NCBI GenBank assembly: GCA_963820415.1
Contig: CAWFZT010000008.1
Span: 744,001-808,000 of the forward strand
Source of the DNA: CAWFZT01 sp963820415
GTDB lineage: Bacteria > Chloroflexota > Anaerolineae > Anaerolineales > Anaerolineaceae
DNA: 64,000 nucleotides
Direction: 5' to 3'
Each line of letters opens with the position of its first letter. The first letter of the stretch is position 1. This document shows positions 1-8,217 of the stretch, piece by piece. The notes beneath the pieces were generated by a model. That model made no database searches. It was not told where the DNA came from and saw nothing but the letters and a program-made list of their open reading frames with translations. The translations under genes and the position numbers were made by a program.

Positions 1-1107
1 ACCCTGGCCTTTAATGATGGCCATAGTGATCTTGTTGGCGGGCAGATCGGCCGGCAGGTGAGATCCAAAGCCTACTCTGGCGGATACGGCTTCTCCATCC
101 TGGAAACCAACGACCAGAAAGAGATCGTGGTCTTCGTGACGCAGGGTGGGCCGGCTGAAGCGGCTGGAATGAAGGTCGGCGCCGAGGTGACCCAGTTCAA
201 CGGTACGCCAATTCTGGATGCCATCAGCAAGGTCAAGCCTCAGATAGACCAGGGCTTTTCCACGGATAGCGCCCGGCGCTACCAGCAGGTGCGCTATTTG
301 ACGCGCGCCCCGCTCGGTACGACTGCCTCGGTGACCTTTACTAACCCTGGCGAAGCCTCCCAGACGGTCAACCTGACCACGGTGCAGGAAACCGACAGCT
401 TTTCCTACACCTCGGTTTACCATGGTTATGACCCGAACGCCCTGCCGGTCGAGTTCAGCATCCTCCCCTCGGGCGTGGGGTACATCAAGATGAATTCTTT
501 CGATGACGACCTGAACCTGATCATACGCCTGTTCCAGCGCGCCCTGACCACTTTCCAGGCCAACCAGGTGCCTGGAATTATCATAGACATGCGCACAAAT
601 CCAGGCGGGTCGCAGCTCGGGTTAGCGGGGTTCCTGACCACCAACACCATCCATGTGGGGCAGCTCGAATACTTCAATACGAATACAGGCAAGTTCGAGC
701 CCTTCGGGGCGCCGAACGATTTTACCGCCAACGTGGAGCAGTATAAATTTAACAAAATGGTGTTGCTGGTTGGCCAGGGCTGCGCCAGCGCCTGCGAGCT
801 GGAAGCCTACGGCTTCAGCCAGGTGCCCGGCATGATTGTGGTTGGGCAGCGCCCGAGCGCCGGCGTGGAAGCCGAAGTTGGGCGCGGGCAGTTCAACCTG
901 CCGGAGGGCATGTCGTTCCAGATGCCCACCGGGCGCGAAATCCTGCCAGATGGCAGCATTTTCCTGGAAGGCAAGGGCGTCCAGCCGACGGTGAAGGTGC
1001 CGATCACGGCCGACAGCCTGACCTCTGGGAAAGACACGGTGCTGGATGCGGCGGTGAACCAGATTACCAATTCGAGCAGCTCGGGGACGTTTGCGGTAGC
1101 GCCATAG
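1..1107 (+). CDS. S41-family peptidase with PDZ domain (5' end outside window)
   Basis: The reading frame is open to the first base of the window, so the N-terminus is missing. The visible part begins with an FNDGHSDL stretch, typical of the region just before the PDZ domain in S41/tail-specific proteases. A PDZ-like domain follows (roughly residues 25-85 of the visible part; GGYGFSI, then a GGPAEAAGMKVG turn). The S41 core has the DMRTNPGGS strand and a GCASACELEA segment that would carry the nucleophilic Ser. S41 enzymes are usually exported and trim proteins or peptides in the envelope. The Lys found about 25 residues after the Ser in CtpA-type Ser-Lys enzymes is not evident here (GQRPSAGVEAEVG instead of the usual GKG). 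It may therefore be a tricorn-like Ser-His member or inactive. The GTG at 58 is not the true start. Confidence 0.85.
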   Translation, partial: TLAFNDGHSDLVGGQIGRQVRSKAYSGGYGFSILETNDQKEIVVFVTQGGPAEAAGMKVGAEVTQFNGTPILDAISKVKPQIDQGFSTDSARRYQQVRYLTRAPLGTTASVTFTNPGEASQTVNLTTVQETDSFSYTSVYHGYDPNALPVEFSILPSGVGYIKMNSFDDDLNLIIRLFQRALTTFQANQVPGIIIDMRTNPGGSQLGLAGFLTTNTIHVGQLEYFNTNTGKFEPFGAPNDFTANVEQYKFNKMVLLVGQGCASACELEAYGFSQVPGMIVVGQRPSAGVEAEVGRGQFNLPEGMSFQMPTGREILPDGSIFLEGKGVQPTVKVPITADSLTSGKDTVLDAAVNQITNSSSSGTFAVAP

Positions 1108-1122
1108 ACTGACTTTGTCCTT

Positions 1123-1154
1123 CTGGCCGGCCGGACATGATAGTACTCGGCCAG
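1123..1154 (+). terminator. Weak hairpin after the S41 peptidase gene
   Basis: Inverted repeat CTGGCCG (1123-1129) / CGGCCAG (1148-1154) lies 16 bases after the peptidase stop codon and is followed by an A/T-rich stretch without a clean T-run. It is a plausible but imperfect intrinsic terminator. Confidence 0.35.
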
Positions 1155-1305
1155 TCAGAATTTATGTCTTTGCGAACCCCCGTCCTCTACTAGAAGAAAG
1201 TCACAACCAAAAGAAAGGGGGTGAAGCAATCTCTGACCCGACCAGAGATCCCTTATCGCATACCGAGATGGCTTCGTCTATGATATAATTTTTTTGCTCA
1301 ATGCC

Positions 1306-1377
1306 GGGCCCGTAGCTCAGCGGCAGAGCGCGCGGCTCATAACCGCTTGGTCGAAGGTTCGAATCCTTCCGGGCCCA
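1306..1377 (+). tRNA. tRNA with CAU anticodon (tRNA-Met or tRNA-Ile2)
   Basis: The sequence folds as a cloverleaf. The acceptor stem GGGCCCG (1306-1312) pairs with CGGGCCC (1370-1376), with discriminator A1377. It has a D-arm starting TAGCTCAG, anticodon CAT at 1338-1340 in loop CTCATAA, and a T-arm with GGTTCGAATCC. No CCA is encoded. A CAU anticodon fits elongator or initiator Met, or Ile2 read by lysidine. The sequence alone does not decide; the acceptor starting GGGCC resembles many tRNA-Ile2 genes. A TATAAT box lies at 1284-1289, at the right distance to start transcription just upstream. The 3' end of this tRNA is partly duplicated downstream (see 1892-1923). Confidence 0.93.
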
Positions 1378-1544
1378 CTTTTTGTACTTCGTATATTTTC
1401 CGAGATTATCTCGAACTTTATTGGTAGGTGGGAATTTGCATAACAACAGGCAATTGTGGAATGATCCATTGGTCAAATGGCTGTATAATTTTCCTGTATG
1501 TCAGGTTGTTCAAGTAATAAATAGGCGGCAAATGGAGGAATAAG

Positions 1545-1715
1545 ATGAAACTATCCCCACCGAAACAGGTTACCTGGTTCGTAGCTCTAGCGCTTGCTGT
1601 ACTCGGATTGCTTGGGTATACACATACAATAGCTGCACTCACCCCTTATGCATTTTGGCTTGCCCTAATTGCTGCAGCGCTCATGCTTATAGCAACCATA
1701 ACTAAAGGTCTATAA
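1545..1715 (+). CDS. Small two-helix membrane protein (56 aa)
   Basis: A 56-codon ORF begins with ATG after a strong GGAGGAA Shine-Dalgarno (1534-1540). The protein starts MKLSPPKQVTWFVALALAV and has two hydrophobic helices (about residues 10-24 and 33-52) joined by a short polar turn, ending in KGL. A TATAAT box lies upstream at 1484-1489. I recognise the KLSPPK..W opening from small conserved membrane proteins of Chloroflexota, but no function is known to me. It sits between the CAU tRNA and a copy of that tRNA's 3' end, so it may belong to a small tRNA-associated insert. Confidence 0.7.
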   Translation: MKLSPPKQVTWFVALALAVLGLLGYTHTIAALTPYAFWLALIAAALMLIATITKGL

Positions 1716-1891
1716 TTCATGCCCAATCCAAGGGCTGCTTCGCGTTTAAGGCCTGGAACGTGACAGCTCCGCAGTTTAAGGGGTGATGTCTTTATATTTA
1801 AAGTTATCCTGGAGGGTATATCGACCTCCTGATAAATTTAAACAAAGTCCGTTCTCAAAATGCCGCCCAACTGGAATTGAACCTTGAACCT

Positions 1892-1923
1892 CTTGGTAGC
1901 AGGTTCGATCCCCGCCGGGCCCA
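1892..1923 (+). repeat. Copy of the 3' end of the CAU tRNA (possible attachment-site remnant)
   Basis: These 32 bases match the last 32 bases of the upstream tRNA (1346-1377) at 26 positions, counted by eye. The final nine bases, CCGGGCCCA, are identical. No 5' half of a tRNA is present. Such a partial tRNA copy is what site-specific integration into a tRNA gene leaves at the far end of an insert. A second, more decayed look-alike ending AGAGCCCA lies at about 1980-2012. The stretch 1716-2092 holds these remnants and no gene that I can support. Confidence 0.55.
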
Positions 1924-1980
1924 CAGAATTGCAGATTGTAGATTGAGGATTGTTGATAAAAGATTGGTCGCAGGCACCAT
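1922..1980 (+). repeat. Imperfect direct repeat, left copy
   Basis: This AT-rich segment (TTGTAGATT, GTTGAT and ATTGGTCGCA blocks, ending near ACCAT) recurs with one gap at 2668-2715. The two copies bracket the toxin-antitoxin pair. Confidence 0.55.
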
Positions 1981-2092
1981 TGAGTTGTGATATTCAAATC
2001 CCGCAGAGCCCATATTCACAAAAAAAGCATTGGTTACCGAGTTTTTTCTGGCGCTCTGAAAGACATCAGAGGATTGCAATGGAGGTAATTTG

Positions 2093-2299
2093 ATGATTAA
2101 CCTTCAGAAACTCAAATTGAAGTTCATCACAAATGAAGCCGGACAACAAACGGATGTCATCCTGTCGATCGAGGCATTCCGCGAACTGATCGAGGATATG
2201 GAAGACCTGGTAGCGATTGCCGAACGCCGGGAAGAAGGTACCATCTCTCATGATAAACTGATCGCAGAGCTAAAAAGAGATGGCTATTTATCGGATTGA
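2093..2299 (+). CDS. Antitoxin of a RelB/Phd-like toxin-antitoxin pair
   Basis: A 68-residue acidic protein, mostly helical, with the pattern (DVILSIEAFRELIEDMEDL, then AERREEGTISHDKLIAELKRDGYL) seen in antitoxins paired with RelE-type toxins. Such antitoxins bind DNA through the N-terminal part and wrap the toxin with the C-terminal helix. The start is the ATG at 2093, seven bases after GGAGG (2081-2085); the in-frame TTG just upstream is less likely. Its last 20 bases overlap the next gene, the usual antitoxin-first order for coupled translation and autoregulation. Confidence 0.82.
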   Translation: MINLQKLKLKFITNEAGQQTDVILSIEAFRELIEDMEDLVAIAERREEGTISHDKLIAELKRDGYLSD

Positions 2300-2543
2300 A
2301 TGGAAGCATTCTGCAGTTAAAGAACTCAAGAAGCTTCCTAAAGAAGTCATCCGTAAGATATTAAAAACAGTTGATGAACTGGCTGAAGATCCATTTCCGA
2401 GGGGGATGAGGAAACTGGTAGGTTCAGAGCATAATTTTCGCGTGCGGCTGGGAAATTACCGCATAATTTACAGTGTTTTTGAAACCGTGTGCATTGTGGA
2501 AATTGTGCGAGTTGGGCATCGAAAAGACATTTACCAAGGGTGA
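2280..2543 (+). CDS. RelE/ParE-family toxin
   Basis: An 87-residue basic protein with the RelE/ParE fold signature. It begins YRIEWKHSAVKELKKLPKE, has a middle section with RKLVGSEHNFRVRLGNYRIIY and ends in VRVGHRKDIY. The R-x-R-x-G-x-Y-R-x-x-Y core and the C-terminal HR..Y are typical of RelE-type ribosome-dependent mRNA interferases. It overlaps the antitoxin gene by 20 bases. It sits in an AT-rich patch flanked by imperfect direct repeats (1922-1980 and 2668-2715), consistent with acquisition as a mobile module. Confidence 0.88.
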   Translation: MAIYRIEWKHSAVKELKKLPKEVIRKILKTVDELAEDPFPRGMRKLVGSEHNFRVRLGNYRIIYSVFETVCIVEIVRVGHRKDIYQG

Positions 2544-2667
2544 TCGGAGTCCATTTTTCGGATCTTAATTACATCTTGGTGACCCCGGGCGATCCGAGTG
2601 GAAAGATCAGCCAGGCTGGCTACGTGCTTTAAGGGCCCTTAGCGTGCAGTGAACTGGGGCTAACCTA

Positions 2668-2715
2668 CACAATTGAAAATTGTAGATTGTTGATTTATGA
2701 TTGGTCGCATACCAT
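2668..2715 (+). repeat. Imperfect direct repeat, right copy
   Basis: Matches 1922-1980 apart from one gap of several bases and scattered changes, sharing TTGTAGATT, GTTGAT and GATTGGTCGCA. The stretch between the toxin stop codon and this copy (2544-2667) holds no ORF of note. Confidence 0.55.
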
Positions 2716-2763
2716 CGCACTACACACTTTCATGTGCATCGAGAGATGGTGGGAGGACAATCC

Positions 2764-3195
2764 ATGATCGCAATTGAAACCAGGCGGCTGTTTCTAGGGA
2801 TCATTTTTATCCTGACGTTGATCATCAGCAGTTGTAAGCCTTCCCCCCCGCTGCCTGAAGGAACTCTCTCAAATTCTACCGTCGAGGGAGAACCGGAATT
2901 GGTGCTGATGGCAGGTCATTACCAATCAATAACCACCAGCGGGAATCAAACCATCGTAGAGGAAGAGGGTTCCTACGTAGTAAAGGGCAACCAGATCACT
3001 TTTTCCATGGAAAAAGGCAGCGATATCCTCCTCATCGCCTGCGGTTCAACGACCGTACCCTACACCTATAAATGGAGCTATGACCAGCAAACCAGGATTG
3101 TAAAGTTTGTCAATGTGAACGATCCCTGTGACACACGCCAGAGTCGGCGTAAGTCAGGTGCATGGGTTTTGAAAGTTGCTGTCGCAACACCATAA
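2764..3195 (+). CDS. Putative lipoprotein of unknown function
   Basis: The ATG at 2764 lies seven bases after GGGAGG (2751-2756) and is preferred to upstream in-frame starts that lie in the repeat. The 143-residue product starts with a basic n-region (MIAIETRRLF), a hydrophobic segment and a lipobox ending ISSC near residue 24, so it should be lipid-anchored outside the cytoplasmic membrane. The mature part is small and beta-rich in appearance, with phrases such as EEEGSYVVKGNQITF that resemble small lipocalin/META-like lipoproteins. I cannot assign a family. It converges on the following minus-strand gene with only three bases between stop codons. Confidence 0.65.
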   Translation: MIAIETRRLFLGIIFILTLIISSCKPSPPLPEGTLSNSTVEGEPELVLMAGHYQSITTSGNQTIVEEEGSYVVKGNQITFSMEKGSDILLIACGSTTVPYTYKWSYDQQTRIVKFVNVNDPCDTRQSRRKSGAWVLKVAVATP

Positions 3196-3198
3196 GCA

Positions 3199-4413
3199 TC
3201 AGAGCAGCGCCCCCGGCATTTCGCCCAGGTCCCAAGCGCCCATGTAAGGCTGGCTGCCCCACTCTTCCGGTGAGTGGAACAGCAGGCCGGGCAGGTCGAA
3301 TAATTCTTTGCCGTCTCCCAGCCAATCCAACACCGCTCGACGCAGCGAAGTGTCGCGTGGGGCCCTGGCCGGGTCGAATTCTGTTTCGCTGAAGACGAAA
3401 CTCCACAGGAACCCCGGCCCACCCGGGTGTGGGAAGAGGTAAAACTCGCGCTGGAAGCGCACGATGTTACTTTCGGCCGGCAGAATCTGCTGAAGCTGGG
3501 GGGTGAAAAACCAGGTGTGGCAAAACGTGGCTTTAAACGGGCGTTGAGGGTACTGGTCGGGGAAAAAGTCGAAAGCCTGGCGCAGGGAGTCCCGGCAGGC
3601 TTCGATGGTGAGGGGCGCATAGCGTGGGATATGGACGTCCAGCACCGGGTCGCCCCGACGCAGCAGGCACTCCCACTCAGGGCGCGGCAGAAACACCTGC
3701 GGCTTGAGCACATTTCCATAGGGCACGACCGGGTTCCCACGCCAACCACCGGCGCTTTCGGTGAACGTCGCTTGCCAGGTCTCCGCCGAAGGTGGTTCGG
3801 CCTCGACCGGCTGGTCATCGTCGAGATGGACCCGCCCTGCGCCCAGGGCACAGCCGTCCGCTCGCAGTTTTACCTCGGGGTCGGCCAGCAGAAGCACCCG
3901 TCGGGTAATTTTATGGCGGAAGGCGGCCACGCCGAATTCAAAATCCGCCAAGGCATACTGGAGGCGTCCCAGGCGAAAAAGCTCACCGGTCAGGTGAAGC
4001 CAGATCCACATGAAGCGGTCAAAACCCCACCGCCCGGTCCGCTCGTAGACATAAAACAACCACAGGCCGAAATCGCTCATGGTGGCGTCGAACACCTCCG
4101 CCCCAATGCCGCGGCGCAGATATTCTTTTTCTGCATACGGCAGGGCGGACATGTAGGCCAGGACGTAGAACAGGGAGGTGGCCTCGCCGAAAACCGATTG
4201 CACGGTTGGGTCGAACGGTAAGGGCGACCACTGGCGGCGCCATTCCCCGCGCAGGGCGGTCGCTTCGTGAAACGAGGCAAAGATGGGTAAAAGCGTGCTG
4301 TCATCCTTGACCTGGCGGGCGATACCGGCCAGCTCGGCCGCGGCTTGTGGGGCGACGCCGGCTCGTTTGCTCCAGTAATGCAGCCTGTCTTCATTCAGGA
4401 TTTCGATGTCCAT
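3199..4413 (-). CDS. Acyltransferase with GNAT-like N- and C-terminal domains
   Basis: This protein of about 404 residues resembles the two-domain 'acyltransferase domain-containing' family (NAT_N plus GNAT_C). It has an all-helical N-terminal half rich in W/F/Y (for example YERTGRWGFDRFMWIWLHL) and a C-terminal half with HIPRYAPLTIEACRDSLRQA and TWFFTPQLQQILPAESNIVRF, found near the C-terminal domain of these proteins. Substrate unknown. The ATG at 4413 is chosen because AGAGG lies just upstream; the TTG at 4428 would place that site inside the gene. It stands alone, convergent with the lipoprotein gene. Confidence 0.7.
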   Translation of the reverse strand: MDIEILNEDRLHYWSKRAGVAPQAAAELAGIARQVKDDSTLLPIFASFHEATALRGEWRRQWSPLPFDPTVQSVFGEATSLFYVLAYMSALPYAEKEYLRRGIGAEVFDATMSDFGLWLFYVYERTGRWGFDRFMWIWLHLTGELFRLGRLQYALADFEFGVAAFRHKITRRVLLLADPEVKLRADGCALGAGRVHLDDDQPVEAEPPSAETWQATFTESAGGWRGNPVVPYGNVLKPQVFLPRPEWECLLRRGDPVLDVHIPRYAPLTIEACRDSLRQAFDFFPDQYPQRPFKATFCHTWFFTPQLQQILPAESNIVRFQREFYLFPHPGGPGFLWSFVFSETEFDPARAPRDTSLRRAVLDWLGDGKELFDLPGLLFHSPEEWGSQPYMGAWDLGEMPGALL

Positions 4414-4536
4414 GCAGACCTCTTCCAAAGGGGATAGGATGAATTATCGCACGAAAGATCTCAGCCATGAGCGCAATTCTTTTGGTTTCATATAATTCCA
4501 GTCGAAGACACTCCCGCCTGATAAGTAAAACATGAT

Positions 4537-6285
4537 ATGATGGGCAGGTCTCAGGTGTGGAAGCTCATGAGTTCAAAAATTCTCAGAATCCTGGTCCTGG
4601 CGTCATTATGCGAAGGCGTGGCGGGGCTGGCCTGGCTGATGGCGAACCCATCCAAGCAGGCCAACGCCCGCCTGTTGGGCTATTCGTACCTGCGCCTGGG
4701 CCTGGCAGGCGGGGTGGTGGTGACCTTGGGCGTACTGGCAGCCCTGGCCTGGGGCGGGATCAAGTACGCCGGGTTGGTCGACCGTTATCTCCGGGATGGG
4801 GACCACCTTTATTTCATCCAAACTGGCCTGCTGGCTGGCGTGCTCAATGCCATGGCCAGCTTTGTCTTCTCATGGCTTTTCATCCCGCCCAATTTAAGAC
4901 CGGTAATCGCCTGGGCAGGCCTGATTTTCCTCCAATCCTGGCTGGCAGTCGCCTTCACCTACCGCCAGGTGTACCGGCAAAAAGATTTTTCCCGGCGCTA
5001 CCGCCTGCTGCCAGCCTGGAGCGATCTCGAACAGGTGCAAAAGAAAGTCCTGCTGGTCTTACTGGGGTTGGGCTTGATTTATTTCGCCCTGTTTATCCCC
5101 TTGAATCTCACCGGCGCCAACGACGAGCACACCTTCTCCATCAAAGGGGGCGATGAGAATGTCATTTACCCGGTGGTGACTACCATGTACCAGCCCGGCG
5201 AGACTTTCAGCGGTACCCTCTACCATATTTTCATCTACGAGGATTACCATTACGGGTATCCGTTTTACGCCCTATCGGCGCTGACCCTGCTGCCGGTACG
5301 GCTGGCAGCCGGGCCGCAGTTCATTCACCTGACGCAGGTCAACCTGCTGCTGCTGCGCCAGTTCGTCAGTGTGCTGCCCATTATCCTGGCGGCGCTCGTC
5401 CTGGTTTACCTGGCGACGCGCTTTCGCAAGCTGCTTGCGGCAGCCGGCCTGTTCGCCCTGATCCTGTCTATTCCAGGCGTGGTCAGGTATAACCACAATT
5501 TCTGGCACCCGGACGCGCTCAACCTGCTCTTTATCGTCCTGACCCTGTATTTCCTCGACCGGGACCGGCTGCGTTTCGGGCGGAATTTCTACCTGGCTGC
5601 GGTGGCCTGCGGGCTGTCGGTCGCCACACGCCTGTACGGGTTCTTCTTCTTCCTGGCCATTGCCGCCTACCTGCTGGTTGGCCTGGCCAGGCGCAGTCTT
5701 AGCCGCTGGCAGGTATTTGGAAAGGCGGGCCTGTTTGCCGGGTTGATGGTAATCACGATCCTATTCTCGGACCCTTTCCTGTTCAGCGCCAGCGCCAGGG
5801 CCAACCTGGTGCGCATCATGCATGAAAAACGTACCGAGATGGTTTACGGTTACAACGAACCCGACCCGCAGCAAATCTACCGCACCGGCTGGGCGGCCTG
5901 GCTGCCTTTCTTTGAAGAAGGTTACGCGGCCAATTTCTTTTCTATTTTCCTGCTGGCGTCGCTGATCGTGGGAACCTGGTTAGGTGGGCAGGACCCGAAG
6001 GGCGGGCAGGGCGGTCATGGCCAGAGCCAAATTTTCAACGGGATGCTGCTGGGCTGGGTGGTCGTGCTGGCGGGATACCTGGTGTATTTCGTGGCGGTAA
6101 AATCATCCCAATATATGCTGCCCCTGTTCGTGCCGTTCTACGCGGCCTCCTTTTCGATCCCTGTGTCACTGGAAGGCAGCCGGTTTCCAGCGGTGGCGCG
6201 CAAATCAGCCTGGGGGCTGGCCATCCTGGCCTGCCTGGCCCAGTTCACCATCCAGATTGTCAAACTTCCCCTTTTTTTACGATAG
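4537..6285 (+). CDS. Polytopic ArnT/GT39-like glycosyltransferase
   Basis: An integral membrane protein of about 580 residues with a dozen or more hydrophobic helices. Its C-terminal 400 residues are paralogous to the gene at 60894-62534. Both share NLTGA-DE after a helix, an HY-GYPF segment, a helix-flanked FLDRDRLRFGRNF-like loop and a LLRQ/MRQ-VSVLP motif. The acidic DE pair in the first outside loop is where GT39/GT83-type enzymes keep catalytic acids. These transfer sugars from polyprenyl-phosphate carriers on the outer face of the membrane. This copy has an extra N-terminal block of about 170 residues with four hydrophobic helices. The start could be the ATG at 4537 or 4567. Donor and acceptor are unknown. 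Confidence 0.75.
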   Translation: MMGRSQVWKLMSSKILRILVLASLCEGVAGLAWLMANPSKQANARLLGYSYLRLGLAGGVVVTLGVLAALAWGGIKYAGLVDRYLRDGDHLYFIQTGLLAGVLNAMASFVFSWLFIPPNLRPVIAWAGLIFLQSWLAVAFTYRQVYRQKDFSRRYRLLPAWSDLEQVQKKVLLVLLGLGLIYFALFIPLNLTGANDEHTFSIKGGDENVIYPVVTTMYQPGETFSGTLYHIFIYEDYHYGYPFYALSALTLLPVRLAAGPQFIHLTQVNLLLLRQFVSVLPIILAALVLVYLATRFRKLLAAAGLFALILSIPGVVRYNHNFWHPDALNLLFIVLTLYFLDRDRLRFGRNFYLAAVACGLSVATRLYGFFFFLAIAAYLLVGLARRSLSRWQVFGKAGLFAGLMVITILFSDPFLFSASARANLVRIMHEKRTEMVYGYNEPDPQQIYRTGWAAWLPFFEEGYAANFFSIFLLASLIVGTWLGGQDPKGGQGGHGQSQIFNGMLLGWVVVLAGYLVYFVAVKSSQYMLPLFVPFYAASFSIPVSLEGSRFPAVARKSAWGLAILACLAQFTIQIVKLPLFLR

Positions 6286-6344
6286 CAGTAACTATCCCAT
6301 GTGGATAAAATCTTACAAAAGCTGCGACCAGAATGAGGTAGCCT

Positions 6345-7247
6345 ATGCCGCGCAAACCTAACGTCGAGGAATTACGCAAGGACAAAGACCTGGAAGGTCT
6401 GATGTACGCCCTGCGTTATCCGGGCAGCGCATTGATACGCGCCCAGGCCGCCCAGGCGCTGGGCCAGTTGAATGACTCCCTGGCGGTCGAGAGCCTGATC
6501 CGTTCCATGCGGCTGGACCCGGCGATTGAGGTGCAGGTCATGGCGCGCCAGGCGCTGGAAGAAATGTTCGGCGCCAACGCCCAAAATGTGATCCAGGCTT
6601 ATCCCATTTACCCCGATGAAGCGCCCTGGATCGTTGAAACAACGGCTGGCGTTCCAGAAGCGGACACAGAATTCGAAGCTGAGGGGGATGAGGAATCTGA
6701 CCAGGATGAGGAGGAGCAGGACGGCGAGGAACCCGATGAGCAGGAAAATGGATGGACCTCGGATGACCTGGGCTCCCTGGTGACCGTCTTGAGAAGTGAA
6801 CGGGACCCGCGCCTGCGCCTGCGCGCCGCCCGGGCGCTGGGCAAACTCGGCGCCACTAACATGCATGCGGTGGAAGCCCTGGCAGCGACCGCCCTGTGGG
6901 GTGAAGGACCCAGCATACGCGCGGCAGCCCTGCAAGCCCTGGTGAAAATCTATGGGGATGAAGAAACCGACCGGCTTTTGGAAACCTTCCAGGAGATGCA
7001 TAGTTTGCAGCCTGACTCGCAGGCGGCGCTCGAAGCTGACCAGGGCGAGGAAGAAATCGAGGAGGAACCTGAGGAAGAACCCGAAAAGGACACATACGCC
7101 CAGGGGCTGCCGCCGCCCATTCCTTACTCTCAGCACGAACCCGTCATCCGCGACGAAGGCGCCGGACACCTGCGCCAGGTGCTGTGGATTGGGATTATCC
7201 TCCTGGTCGTCCTGGGGCTGGTGGTGGTATTTACCTACTACAAGTAA
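6345..7247 (+). CDS. HEAT-repeat protein with C-terminal membrane anchor
   Basis: 300 residues. Two blocks of HEAT-like repeats (about 15-85 and 130-215) carry the alanine/leucine pattern seen in ALRYPGSALIRAQAAQALGQ and RARALGKLG-like helices. Very acidic linkers (about 105-130 and 225-250, runs of Glu/Asp) separate them. A single hydrophobic helix at the C-terminus (about 275-297) ends in TYYK, so the protein is probably tail-anchored with the repeats in the cytoplasm. HEAT repeats mediate protein binding; no enzymatic motif is seen. The ATG at 6345 follows GAGGT. It is in the same direction as, and 59 bases after, the GT39-like gene. Confidence 0.78.
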   Translation: MPRKPNVEELRKDKDLEGLMYALRYPGSALIRAQAAQALGQLNDSLAVESLIRSMRLDPAIEVQVMARQALEEMFGANAQNVIQAYPIYPDEAPWIVETTAGVPEADTEFEAEGDEESDQDEEEQDGEEPDEQENGWTSDDLGSLVTVLRSERDPRLRLRAARALGKLGATNMHAVEALAATALWGEGPSIRAAALQALVKIYGDEETDRLLETFQEMHSLQPDSQAALEADQGEEEIEEEPEEEPEKDTYAQGLPPPIPYSQHEPVIRDEGAGHLRQVLWIGIILLVVLGLVVVFTYYK

Positions 7248-7344
7248 AGGAAAATCCTTACTTCCTGATTTATTCGTATCATTCAACTCTTCGTCCTATT
7301 CGAGATGAATCTTTCAGGCAGCCAATAAAGTGAGAGGTGCCATA

Positions 7345-8175
7345 ATGCCTCGTGAAGAAACCAACCCTTTTCCCCAGGAAATTCTCGATTGGTACACAAA
7401 CACATACAAAGAATCCAACCGGTTGACGGGTGGATTGGGACTGATCGAGCAGGTGCGCATTCGTGAGCTGATCCTGCGCCACCTTTGCCCGCCCCCGGCG
7501 GTGGTCTACGATCTGGGCGGCGGCACAGGGGCGCATTCGTTCTGGCTGGCCGGGTTGGGCTATATGGCCCACCTGGTGGATATCGTGCCGCTGCACATCG
7601 AGCAGGCCCGGCTGGCAGCAGAAGAACCCCAGGCGCCGCAACTGGCCAGCCTGCGGGTGGGGGACGCCCGCAAGCTGGAATTTGAGGATGAGTCGGCAGA
7701 TGCCGTGCTGCTGTTTGGCCCGTTGTACCATCTGACCGAACGAGACGACCGCCTGCAGACGCTGGCAGAAGCCAGGCGGGTGCTGCGACCCGGTGGGGTA
7801 TTGTTCGCCTATGCCATCAGCCGGTACGCCTCGACTATTTATGGACTGTTGCACGGGTTGGTGTGGGACGCCGATTATTTAAAGATGATCGACCTGGAAC
7901 TGGCCAGCGGGCAGCACCGTAAGCCTGAAAACCTGAACGTGTTTACTACCGCTTTCTTCCACCACCCGGATGAACTGCGGGCCGAACTGGACGAAGCCGG
8001 GATGCTGCTGGATGAGATCGTAGGAATACAAGGGCCGGGCTGGATCGTTCCGGATTTCGAGGCGAATCTGAAATCAGCCGAGCGCCTGGATATCCTGGTG
8101 GAGATCGCCCGGCGCATGGAAAAAGACCCGGTGGTCAGCCCACACATGCTGGCAGTTGCCCGCCGGCCAGGTTGA
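7345..8175 (+). CDS. SAM-dependent class I methyltransferase
   Basis: 276 residues with the class I methyltransferase layout. Motif I is VYDLGGGTGAHS (about residues 54-65), the acidic end of beta-2 is LVDIVPLHIEQA, motif II/III is DESADAVLLFGPLYHL, and ARRVLRPGGVLFAYA is the post-motif strand. This is the ubiquinone/menaquinone-methyltransferase-like small-molecule group. The substrate cannot be read from the sequence. The ATG at 7345 is chosen because AGAGGT precedes it; the GTG at 7330 would overlap that ribosome site. Confidence 0.88.
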   Translation: MPREETNPFPQEILDWYTNTYKESNRLTGGLGLIEQVRIRELILRHLCPPPAVVYDLGGGTGAHSFWLAGLGYMAHLVDIVPLHIEQARLAAEEPQAPQLASLRVGDARKLEFEDESADAVLLFGPLYHLTERDDRLQTLAEARRVLRPGGVLFAYAISRYASTIYGLLHGLVWDADYLKMIDLELASGQHRKPENLNVFTTAFFHHPDELRAELDEAGMLLDEIVGIQGPGWIVPDFEANLKSAERLDILVEIARRMEKDPVVSPHMLAVARRPG

Positions 8176-8217
8176 AATCATTCCCAATAAGCTCCGGATA
8201 GGTGTAAAATCCGCCTG

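Noticed and set aside
3427..4221. A 264-residue plus-strand ORF opposite the acyltransferase gene
   Set aside because: Antisense shadow in GC-rich coding DNA; it has no recognisable domain and the minus-strand frame does.
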